A stretch of 64,000 bases of DNA from Iris pallida (Eukaryota > Streptophyta > Magnoliopsida > Asparagales > Iridaceae): the NCBI GenBank assembly GCA_029216955.1, contig JANAVB010015600.1, positions 29,410,778-29,474,777 on the forward strand, read 5' to 3'. Each line of letters opens with the position of its first letter. Within the stretch, counting starts at the first letter, position 1. The translations under genes were made by a program, and so were the position numbers. Below are positions 54,170-64,000 of the stretch, piece by piece. The notes under the pieces were generated by a model. It was not told the DNA's origin, did not search any database, and saw only the letters and a list, made by a program, of their open reading frames with translations.

Positions 54170-56631
54170 AACGGCTTGCTCGAAGACTCGCTCATGTGGT
54201 TAGCTTCGGTGAACTTGCCTCAGCTTGACCTTCACACTAATAAAATGAAAGTTTTCAAATGCACAAGTAGGCTTGATAATAAAAGAGATGCATCCACCTA
54301 GCTAAGGAAATAATCCAAACTTGGGTCAGACTGGGTTAGAATATGGAAAGGTCCTATGGTCGGTTTAGAAGTTTGCTCAGCGTGCTTTTAAAATGACACT
54401 CGATCCTTCATCTCGTGGCTTGGGAGAAGGAAAGCTGGTTTAAGTTGCCACGAAGTTAAGAACTTAGCCTAAGTTATAGGCGTCGCCTGCATGAATGCTT
54501 GATAAAACAAGTACGGTCCCATCGTCCAGGGCTTGGCATTGCCTTGCTCGTCCCATGGGTTAAGTTACAGTGGATGTTGTAGTGCACGACTTGTGGCATA
54601 AGTCTAGGCACCCAAAGAACTTGGTTGTTCAAGTCGAACGCATGTACGTCATGTTTCTACGATTCGAGGCTTGACATAGCCTTTGCTCGTCAAGTCATTG
54701 CACGAATAAGTTAGACAAGAGTTTGGCTGGACTATCGAAGTCATAGCAAGTACTGTCCCATGTTTCCTGCGGTTGTCAAGTCACAAAGCCTCACGATCTG
54801 AAGGCTCGTCATATAAAGTATGTGACTTGAGCGATAGTGTCGCCTAGAGAATAAGGTCTATCTAAGGCACGAGCCACGGTTGGTTTAAGAAAAAGCATGC
54901 CACAGTCAAATGAACACGTTCTATTTAAGTTGAGATGGAAGACTACTTACTAGTTTCCCTGCATTTCAAAGGATAGAAGTTCACGCGACTGGTTGTTGCC
55001 GAGATCGGTCCGACTACTTGGAAGTCTCGATAAGGAAGTTCACGCGACTGGTTATCGCCGAGATCGGTCCCCCTACTTGGGAGTCTCGAAAAGGAAGTTC
55101 ACGAGATCGGTTCTGCTACTTGGGAGTCTCGATAAGAAAGTTTACGAGATCGGTCCCGTTACTTGGAAGTCTCGATAGAAAGTTGGAAAGCATGGTCATG
55201 ATTAAGAAAGGACTTACTAGATCGAGTTGAGTCTTGCATGGTCATTAGACAACTTGCACGCAAGGAAAATTTCTTGAACGATCGTCGGGGCACCGGGTTC
55301 GTGTCGGCCTGGAAGGAAGAGCAGATATTGTACGACCTTCATCGACGGTACGACTCGATTGAAGTGAACCATTACAATGTAGACTGCGGGTCATTCGGTG
55401 CGAGCTTGTACCTCTTACGTGAATGGTCACCGTATGCAAAGATCTAGTATAGCTTAACATTGCTAGTGACCACTCATATAGATGTGTCGGTATAAGAGCG
55501 ACTATCCACGTGTATGCCCTTGGATTGTGTCGAGTACTAGCATGTTATGAGTTGGGTTAACATGGCATAATTATGGCAAGCACTAACCTTGAATTGGCTC
55601 GGGTTAGGTGTGCACGGTTGCAACACATTCTGGAGCCTAAGATTTGGCTATATCAAGGACGCGTGATTCGGCATAAATGTGGCGTCATTGATTCGTCTTG
55701 AGTTATGTCAGGAAGGGCTGTAAGGCAAGTTGGTTATGTCTGGTTGATCCTTGGGAGGCACGGCCTCGATCTTAAGGCACGATCAAGTCTATTGACATGA
55801 CCAGCACGAGTCATCCTCTTGACGTCATTGGCACGAGAATGATCTAGAGGCACATAAAAATAAGTGAAAGTCTTGGCACGACCGAGTTTGCATTAGTTTC
55901 TACTTGGTGAGGCATTACCTCGAATATGTATTAAAGTCACGAATAGAGTATAGCACAACCCTGCCATTGCGTTGCCAAGTATAGACCAAGGCATCTTTGT
56001 CCTAAAATTGATCCTAAGACAAGACTAGAAAGACAATCAAAAAGGGATTAAGCTACTCAAAGTAAATGAACGTATCGGTTTTGTATGGGTGGGCGTGTAG
56101 CTCATTCCACCAGTACAGTTGAGTACTGACACCCATACAGTTTTCATGTGCAGGCACAGGTAGAAGCCCGATGGCACGGAGCTCGCTTGAAAGCGTCGCG
56201 GTACGGAGTTCCTTGGCATTTCGAGGCGTACAGCCGTATAGAGTCAGAACTTATACGAGACATAATGTATGGACATCGCCATTCCAAAGAATCTGCCACT
56301 CGTTGCCTTGAAGCTTGTATTGAGAAATGAGAGAGAGCAGAGTGACTTGTAATATGAGAAAAAAGTAAGCTTGAGAGACTTGTAATTTGGCCTCGTGTCC
56401 ACAATTGTAACCTTTGTTTGAATATCAATAAAGAGCATTTTGAACTTGTGTTTTGCTTCAAGTTTTTGCTGCTGTTATTCAATGCTTCTGCTTGGGACTT
56501 CTGTGCGACGACCCCCGTCGCTTAGCCTATAATCGGCTGTTATGGAACCTGCCTTGCATTAGCGCAATCTAGGCTCACGCGGTATCATGCCTTAGCGAGG
56601 ATGATCGCTCCTACGGGAGCGGGGCGTGACA
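54170..56631 (+). repeat. Probable LTR of element D (3' end firm, 5' end not found)
   Basis: The right end is clear: ..GGAGCGGGGCGTGACA at 56631, three bases before an initiator-Met PBS. The left end is not recognised; sequence unlike integrase begins after about 54170. There is no coding content. A tandem repeat lies at 54978-55185, and a poly(A) signal-like AATAAA at about 56429 precedes TTGAACTTGTGTTTTGC. Confidence 0.5.
54978..55185. repeat. Tandem repeat of about 59 bp in LTR D
   Basis: There are four imperfect copies of AGTTCACG..GAGATCGGTCC..TACTTGG(A/G)AGTCTCGATA. The first two are about 59 bp and the last two shorter (about 43 bp) through loss of the ACTGGTT..CC part. Confidence 0.9.
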
Positions 56632-56634
56632 TAA

Positions 56635-56646
56635 TGGTATCAGAGC
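56635..56646 (+). other. Primer binding site of element D (initiator Met tRNA)
   Basis: TGGTATCAGAGC lies three bases after the LTR end and is the classic site for initiator tRNA-Met. It contrasts with the Ile-type sites of H and A. The leader then runs to 57127 and resumes after solo LTR E; no gag is recognised before the next insertion. Confidence 0.85.
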
Positions 56647-57127
56647 ACTGCTTTATGTCCTTGGACATTGATTGAATTCTTTAACTCTGATGTTCCGTAA
56701 ACTCTGATAATGTTTCCGTAAATTGGTATCGTTGGCGCGCTCTCTCTCAAATGTCCCATGAAATTTCCATACAATAAGTCTAAATATTTTAAAAATGCAT
56801 TAGGAAGAAAAATTGGTTGAACAAGTTAACTTTAAATAAGCACGATTGGCTAAGTCGAATTAGGCATATACACCAAGAATCGTGTCGACCTTAGCAAAGT
56901 CGAGTGCATGATTCAAATTGTGTCAGACAACAATGAGTTAGACTCAATTGAGTATACGGGATGACTATCGATAGGGGTGCTATCAGACGATGTTATCATC
57001 GATGTTATATAGATGAGCGTGCTTGGGCTCGAACGAGAATCTGAAGTATGATTCGTAACTTGTTTCGAGGATTTGTTGAATGATATCATCCCTGAGTGCT
57101 GTATGGGATAGCTTCGGGGATGTCGAA
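56647..57127 (+). other. Leader of element D, first part
   Basis: This non-coding sequence follows the PBS. It ends with TCGAA (57123-57127), the target duplication of solo LTR E. No ORF or motif is recognised. Confidence 0.55.
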
Positions 57128-57769
57128 TGTCACGACCCGTACCCACTTTTCGGGTGCAAGCGCGTGAGCAAGCCAGCTACGTATCAAACTGACTCCAGTC
57201 CGACTCGAATACGTAAACGCTGTAAGGCTATGGTATACTGCCAAATCATGGCAATGCAATATCTCAATCCACAACAAGAATACAAAACATGAATGAACAA
57301 TTATAGGTCATGGTCTGCAGCCCATTAGCATATTGTCCGATTAGACTCCAAGAACGATATGAGTCTATAAAATAAGCAGAATATATCATGGTATGGAATA
57401 TAAAGCACGAGAGGATAATAAAGAAATATCACAAGTAAATACCTGTATCCCTGCAGGTGTAATCACTACCATCATGAGCCACTAACTAACTCTATGCAAT
57501 CAGCTACCTGAAGAGATCATCAGGTCCTCTGGAGACATAGCAAGATACATAAAAACATGTCTATCTAGCAGTTTAATCATGCATGTTATTATAAACAGGA
57601 TATAACAAGGACCGACACTTAACATGGCAAGAGACTACGACCAAACTGCTAACAAGTGACTAACGACAAGTGGCTACTGACAGGTGACTATGAACTGGAA
57701 TACAAGAACAACTACACGTAACTGAACTGCTGGATGAACAAGTGAATACAAGATCAATAGAAATACCAA

Positions 57770-57970
57770 ACCCTCGCCCCGAGTGGACTCGCAGGTTTGA
57801 ACTAATCACTAACCCTCGCTCCGAGTGTGGACTCGTAGGTTAGTTCATGGCAAGGAACCCTCGTCCCGAGTGTGGACTCTCTGGTACAAGTACAAGTCAA
57901 CATCCTCATTCCGAGTATGGACTCTCTGGTGCAACTGATCAACCCTGGTCCCGAGTGTGGACTCTCTGGT
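57770..57970. repeat. Dispersed 28-bp repeat with CCGAGTGTGGACTC core
   Basis: Five copies of CCCTCGTCCCGAGTGTGGAC plus TCTCTGGT or TCGTAGGTT occur within 200 bp, separated by unrelated spacers of about 10-30 bp. Confidence 0.85.
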
Positions 57971-59541
57971 TGAGGAAAAACGATACAGGGAAATAGCAGT
58001 TCAACTACACATACTCGTTCAAAGACACGACTCAGTCAGGATACAGGTGAGATAAGGTATAACTCATCAAGACACATGTAAGGACTGCTCTAGCATGGAC
58101 TATAATGTGAACAAGCTGGTATACTACACTATCAAGTCAAGCAAGATAATAAGCTGGTATACTACATTATCTCCGAAAGATGAAACAGACATTGCCACTA
58201 TTCTCAGAATAGTCAAATTAGCTAGGATTGCCTGTCCTTAAGTCCAATTCTGGACACAAGGGCAAAACGGCCATTTCGGGCAAAAATAATGTCCGTCGTT
58301 GGACCCGCTTTGCACCGAAAAGTGTGCCAGAGTCAATGGTCTCTAAAGTCATTAAACTACATGTCTACGGATTCTCTTTGATGATACGAACCCAACCGTA
58401 TGTCCAAAGTTGGATTCCGGTGGGCCGTGCACAAAATTGTCCGTTGAATCGGATCGTAGGGCCCGCAAAACGACGATCCAATCAACTGTCTCAGAATCGG
58501 ACCAAACTTGGCATACATGATCCAAAAGCGATACGGTCCTGTTGGCGTAAGTTTCGTCTCGATCTGACGAACATGCACAAAGTAATTGGAAAATTTGCAC
58601 AGAGGCCGATACGGTAAATTTTGACGGATACGCATCAAATTTGTCGCACACACGCAACCAATTTGAATTTCGTCAAAGACCACACATCCGCAATATCCGT
58701 ATGCGCCTTTCGATGCTTACGGTGCACGACCACGTCGCCCGGATTGGCGGGACGCACGTCGTATCGGAAGATTTTCTAGTTTTCGAAAACTGTTTTCCTA
58801 GGTTTTATTGATTTTGAACAACCGTTATCTCTCTACTCAATTGATGAAATTCCAAACTACCAATTAGATTCTACTATCCGATAGGTTGTCTAAAAGACTC
58901 TTCAAATCGATTTCTAAAATTCTTAACAGATTGATCAGGAATCGCCTTATAATTTCGGGTTTCAACTAGAAAACTATTCTACTTTGGATCAGTTTTTCGC
59001 CAATCTTCGGGCTCGCTTTACGATGCACATGACGCAAATCAATTGAATTATTTGAAGGGGATCAGAGTTGTATAGTTTGGGAACAAACCTGATCAATTGG
59101 ATTGTCAAACGATCCACTGTGTGACGAAAATTTTTGTCAACTTGGGCCGACGCTGCTGCTGTCGCATCTCTGTTTTGCTGGCCTGTGGTGGCTCTGTCGC
59201 CGGTCGACTGCTGCCCACGGCGGTGCTGGCACGTGCGCGGGGCGCCTGGTGGCCGTAGGGGTGTTGGGGAGGCGCTGAGGGGTTTAGGGTTATGAGAGAT
59301 CCTCCTTTGATCTCTCGATCTATCTTTGTATATAGGTTCCGTAAGTAATATACAATCGGGTTTAACAGGGTTGGGTTTCAGCTCGGGTGGGAAGCTTGGG
59401 GAATGTTTGGGCCTGGGCTCGGGCCTGTAAGCCTGGGCTTGGCTTGGGTTTGCTCCATTTGATAAGAATAATGATAATAATAATAATTAATAATAAGAAT
59501 CTTATTTCCTATAAATTAAATCCCTATATAATAAAGTAAAT

Positions 59542-59544
<3 letters not shown>

Positions 59545-59616
<72 letters not shown>

Positions 59617-59618
59617 GG
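59545..59618. repeat. (CA)n(TA)n compound microsatellite
   Basis: About 25 CA units are followed by about 12 TA units, in solo LTR E. Confidence 0.95.
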
Positions 59619-59898
59619 CATAGTTACACTCAATATATATTTAAATAATATTTGCAATACATGTTTACTAAAATAAATACGTTTATAACTTACAAGAATT
59701 ATATAATAAGCCTTATGTAATATAAATACTAAACTTATAATCAATATATAATTAAAACTATTATAAGTGTATACATCTGTAATTAAATTAAATAAATGTA
59801 TTTACATATAATCAAATACAGGCAAGATCGTATTTAACCTACTGATTCCAAAAGAATATACAAAGACATTATTTATAAAATATATTATCCATTTAATG

Positions 59899-59901
<3 letters not shown>

Positions 59902-59978
<77 letters not shown>
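59902..59978. repeat. (TA)n microsatellite
   Basis: About 38 uninterrupted TA units lie in solo LTR E, near its distal end. Confidence 0.95.
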
Positions 59979-59981
<3 letters not shown>

Positions 59982-60470
59982 TATATAACTATTATAAACT
60001 ATTTACTTGGCCATAAAAGTAAAATACCAATACAATTATTTTATATATGTACCATATACATCTACATGGTCGTTTTTGGGCGTATGATATGTCTACATGA
60101 GTTGGGACTGGCTTGGGTCAAGTCCGTGCCAGAATAGTACAGTCGGGTCTCCTAAGAGTCAATAATCTAATAATAAATAATTAAAAAATATTTAAAGGGG
60201 TCATGTCACAGCTTGGCCTTGTTTTCTTAGTTATGATACACTTATGGCTAGGTCTTCCCTGGTATGGCTAATACACTAGTCAAGGCACACGACTATGCTA
60301 TCCGTGCCATGATTCTTGGTCATCTTGTACTCCAAATCTTAACCATGGCTAAGATCATCTATCATAATAATTAACTAAATAATTATTTATAAAAATAAAT
60401 TTAAAAATCACCATTTAAATTAAATAAATAATAAAAATATTTCAAAAAATTTTCGGGAAGGGGAGCTACA

Positions 60471-61273
60471 TCGAACGATTTAGGATATGGGGTGCCAATG
60501 AGTCTATCAGCAAGCGTCGCATGCATGCAAAGCCATAGAATGAATATCATTGAGTAAAGTTGTGATTTTGACAATTTTGACGAGTTGATTCGAACAGAAT
60601 TAGAAATGACGCGCTTGGGATTGGAATTGTGCTGAGCGCGAAAGACAAGTGATAAGGAAAGGATAAATTGAATCAAAGAAAAAGTAATTAAGGTCTAACG
60701 AACAGATGACTTGATCGAGAAAATTGATATATGAATCGTATACAAAAAGTTAGCATAATTTGATGATAGCGTGCGTGAAAATGATTTGAATATTCGAGAA
60801 TGACTCTAAGGATGTGAATCGATGTTGCTCGATGACTTGTGTTAGAAATAAGACAACGTGAATGAGGAAATATGTTGCTGGATGACTTAAGATAGTCGGA
60901 CGAATATACGTGATTTTGATTTTGGACGAATTGAACATGTAACGGGTTTGGGAGATAATGATCGAACTTAATCTTAAATGTCGAGGAGATTATCCAGTTC
61001 ATACGATAGCATCAGTCGTACGACTCAAAATTCGTTGCAAATGAAGATCGCCAGGTTACGTATATCACCGACGGTATTGAGGCGTATCAAAGATCGATAT
61101 GCGATAACTCGGGAGTACTCTGATTCGAGGAATGACGATCGTGCAAAATATTATTGTTCCGATGGATGCTATACTTGGGATTTTGATGAAATGATTGTTG
61201 GATGAAAATGATCGTGTCTTGATGGTTACGCCGATAACCATAATGTCGACGTTCTTGTCATGCATGCGCGCAA
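60471..61273 (+). other. Leader or 5' internal region of element D, second part
   Basis: It continues after LTR E, beginning with the duplicated TCGAA. The longest frame (60978-61205) has no recognisable gag feature. It ends at 61273, where another LTR is inserted; CAACT at 61269-61273 is the candidate target duplication. Confidence 0.5.
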
Positions 61274-62078
61274 CTTGTAACTCCCGTTTTCAAAATTTTA
61301 TTTGTTTTATTTAATTTTGATATTTAATTAGAAAGAAAATATATGTTTTACGAGAATATTTTGATTTACAAAAAGGGTTTATCAATTGTATTTTCGAAAA
61401 TTTGATTTTTGTTTTATGAAAATATTTCTAAATTATTTTGATGATTAAATAGTATTTGAGTTATTATAAACAAATATTCAATTTCCTTTTAATTTATTAA
61501 TTATTATAAAACCTATTGCTATATCCTTTTAAACGAGATTTTGTACTTATAAAAATATATTCTTCAAATTATTTGAATATGTTAAGTATTAGTTTTGAAA
61601 TTATTATTCTAAACAAATATTAAAATTAAATTTGATTTAGCTTTTGACCAATGAATACATTACTATACGATTTTTAATTAAGTAATTATATTTTAAAATT
61701 ATTTAATTTGTTATTTGAATTTACAAAATATATTTGGAAGATTATTTGCTAATCTGAATATTGTTTTCTATTATAGATTGAGATTAGAACGATCTAATCT
61801 AAAGTTTATTTGATTTAGTCTATGAATTATAAATTATAGTAAAATCCATTTCTATATTATTTTGGATAGAAAAAACTAATTTTTTTTCCAATTATTTATA
61901 TTTTCCTATTACGACAAATATTTGAATTGATCGTTCTAGATTTAATTGAAATCTATTTTAATAACTGTTTGAAGATATTGGATATTTATTGATTGGTCAA
62001 TCTAATTTTGATATATTCAAATTTTTGGAAAGATTGATTCGTTACTTCTTAATCTTTCTCTAACTAGGAAATCCTTCC

Positions 62079-62090
62079 CCTATATAAAGG
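62079..62090 (+). promoter_or_regulatory. TATA box of LTR G
   Basis: CCTATATAAAGG lies about 800 bases into the LTR, followed by a pyrimidine-rich and then GC-rich leader. Position and sequence fit an LTR promoter. Confidence 0.65.
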
Positions 62091-63149
62091 GAAGCTTTCC
62101 CTTTGTTTCCTCAAAAAATTTCCAACCATAACCAATAGGCATCACCATCATCGTGCGTGTACCGTGTCGGTGCCCATATTGCTTTCCATTATTTTTCTAT
62201 TACAATTACAGTGTCTCCTCCGTGTCAGACAATCCCGGACATGCGATCTCTAATCCAAAACCCAAACCCTATCGACTCCCCGACCCCGGTCGTTCCCACC
62301 ACCATCAAATTTTTTGTCGACTTGAATGTCATCACCACCATCACGACATTACCGCCGCAACACCCATGTCCACGGAATCCGCCACAACCATCACCACCAC
62401 TATATTCACCATCTACACAGGCTCCTCCTCGCCTCCTCCTTTCCAGTTTCCATCTTCGACCAACCGATCTATCAACACCCTCACCACACAACTGACCACA
62501 TGACCACCCGCAGCACCCGTTCACTCCCGACGATCTTTCGATGAAACCCTCTCCGCGGTTCCTCGAACAGACCATCCCAGTGCGCGGGGCAGCGCAGACC
62601 ACCACTGATCGTGCTGAGTAGTCACCTCCAAACCTGCCACCCGACGAGGCCATACTCCTCTTGTGCCAAAGCCGCACAACCTCCGCGCTCTGGTTCCCTA
62701 GCCCCGCTTCTTGCCTCGCCTCCGTGCAACGAGCGCTGGCGAGCTGCCAGCTCAACCGCTCCATCGATTCCCCTCTTCCGCCCCTCTGCTTCTCCCTCTC
62801 TTTCCTCCCGACCGCACCAACTCTCTCTACCTCTCATATTTCCTCTCTACCACCTTCCCGATCTCCCTCCCCATCCCATTCTCTCCATCGCACTCTCCCT
62901 CTTTCCCAGTCTCCTCTCTCTTTATTTTTTTTCAATTCCTCTCTCTCTCTCTCTCTTTTAATTCTCCCCCATCCAAAGAATGGACAGCAGCTCACTGTTG
63001 TCTGTTTTGTTTGATTCAATTTTTATTTTTATTTTTTTAATCAGAGTATTTAATATTGTATGATTATTATACTACTATACTAAAATATAGTACATGCTAA
63101 TGATATTATTAATATTGTTGTTGATAATAGAATTGTTGTTGTTATTTTA

Positions 63150-63151
<2 letters not shown>

Positions 63152-63217
<66 letters not shown>
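63152..63217. repeat. (TA)n microsatellite in LTR G
   Basis: There are about 33 TA units with one phase break (ATATTATA near 63180). Confidence 0.95.
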
Positions 63218-63219
<2 letters not shown>

Positions 63220-64000
63220 ACTGGCCTTAAAGTTTTAAAATATATTATTATGATATTTTTAATTATGTTTTGACCTAAAACTATTATCGTATTATTTTAT
63301 CCAATTAAATTTATGGTTTTTGAATCTAAAATAATTTTCAAAAGTTTTTATCTAAGTTATTTTAAACATATAAAATATAGTTCCTAGTATCGCAAATATT
63401 TTCTAAAAAGTTCATGAATATTTTCCTAAATATATTTTTATATATTATTCGTGGTATTTTAACTATGGAATGTGACCCTAAAAATATTTTTGTAACTTCT
63501 TACCTAAATTTTATTATAGTCTCGATATCAAAGTAATTCATATGTTTTCAAAATATTATTTTCACCACTTCATAGTTTCCCAATATGATAATTATTTTCT
63601 AAAATAAGTCACACATATTAATTTTGTTTATTTACACAAATTCTCCTCGGTTATCAATCTTGACCACAGCTATTCCAGTTGTTTCTTATCTTCTTACAAA
63701 TTTGAACTTTCCTATATCGTCCTTAGCTGAATTGATTATTCTGGACTCAATGGTGCGGTCCGTGCCATTATCTGAAATCAACTTGCATAGTTTTGACTTC
63801 TAAGACTATTTTTATCCAACAAGATAATATTGTGCCAATCAACTCCAAAACAAACCGAGGCAAGTACTTGTTGACGCTTTCATGTACATTTACTTTATAT
63901 TGTTATATTTCACTTATACATGCTATTTTCCGTGTCTTGACTGTTTACACACACGAGATTTGAGTGATTGACTAATGTTTTCTTATTGTTATCGTTATCG

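Larger units (their letters stand above)
57128..60470 (-). mobile_element. Solo LTR E of a Ty3/gypsy element, minus orientation
   Basis: Ends (plus view) are TGTCACGACCCG at 57128 and GGGGAGCTACA at 60470, with a perfect TCGAA duplication at 57123-57127 and 60471-60475. It is 3343 bp, without gag or pol. Read on the minus strand it has a TATA-like CCTATATACAAA at 59336-59325 ahead of a GC-rich leader (59150-59280), the same arrangement as LTR H. Repeats inside are a GAGTGTGGACTC repeat (57770-57970), a (CA)n(TA)n run (59545-59618) and a (TA)n run (59902-59978). Confidence 0.9.
61274..64000 (+). mobile_element. LTR G of a Ty3/gypsy element, running out of the window
   Basis: It begins TGTAACTCCCGTTTTC, like the starts of LTR F (TGTAACACCC) and inverted LTR E (TGTAGCTCCCC). 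AT-rich sequence leads to TATA box CCTATATAAAGG (62079-62090). A GC- and CT-rich block follows (62480-62960), probably the transcribed leader, then AT-rich sequence with (TA)n at 63152-63217. ORFs of 110-180 codons in the GC/CT-rich block are low-complexity and overlap on both strands. I regard them as compositional. No right end is seen. Confidence 0.75.

Noticed and set aside
62153..63040. ORFs of 71-179 codons on both strands in LTR G
   Set aside because: They are His/Pro/Ser-rich and CT-rich, overlap on both strands, and lie at the GC/CT-rich leader position. I considered a host gene but saw no conserved domain or splice pattern.

Overview
The window is plant nuclear DNA made almost entirely of nested transposable elements. 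The lineages are plant-typical: Ty3/gypsy elements with long TGT..ACA LTRs, a Tat-type Ty3 element with a second RNase H, Ty1/copia, a CACTA transposon with TNPD- and TNPA-like genes, and a small MULE-like element. Introns are GT-AG and AT-rich, and TATA microsatellites are common. I found no convincing single-copy host gene, rRNA, tRNA or CRISPR.

Layout. 1-93: terminus of an LTR inserted into the integrase of the next element. 94-about 7390: Ty3 element H on the minus strand (integrase, RNase H, RT, protease, gag, PBS, 5' LTR). About 7440-11338: decayed Ty1/copia I on the plus strand. 11339-12770: unassigned. 12771-22012: a 0.6 kb MULE-like element K, its 9-bp target duplication, and an 8.6 kb CACTA element J (12877-21486) inserted at the inner edge of K's left arm. 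22346-54169: a four-level nest. The oldest element, C (plus; partial LTR fused to RNase H/integrase), is split by A (minus; 22629-51611, gag only). A's right LTR is split by B (plus; 28442-49308, Tat type). B's first ORF is split by a solo LTR, F (29625-33941). About 54170-61273: LTR, initiator-Met PBS and leader of element D, split by a solo LTR, E (57128-60470). 61274-64000: start of another LTR, G.

The most notable system is in element B. Besides ORF1, gag, protease, RT, RNase H, archaeal-type RNase H and integrase on the plus strand, its 3' third carries two genes on the opposite strand. The larger (48192 to 43462) resolves into four exons whose GT-AG junctions keep one frame through 4038 nt, interrupted only by five stop codons. 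It has its own TATA box, a region resembling plant mobile domains, a bipartite basic nuclear-signal-like stretch and a coiled-coil tail. A second, intact 108-codon ORF (42850 to 42524) has its own TATA box and lies beside a 28-bp minisatellite. The introns are in antisense orientation, so they would not be spliced from the sense genomic RNA, which could explain how a retroelement keeps an intron-bearing gene.

Nearly all coding regions are pseudogenes. Many of the premature stops fit C-to-T or G-to-A changes, as expected for old, methylated repeats. Target-site duplications, short intron-like insertions that restore frame (77 nt in gag of H, 80 nt in integrase of C), and PBSs matching tRNA-Ile(AAU) in H and A are all directly visible.
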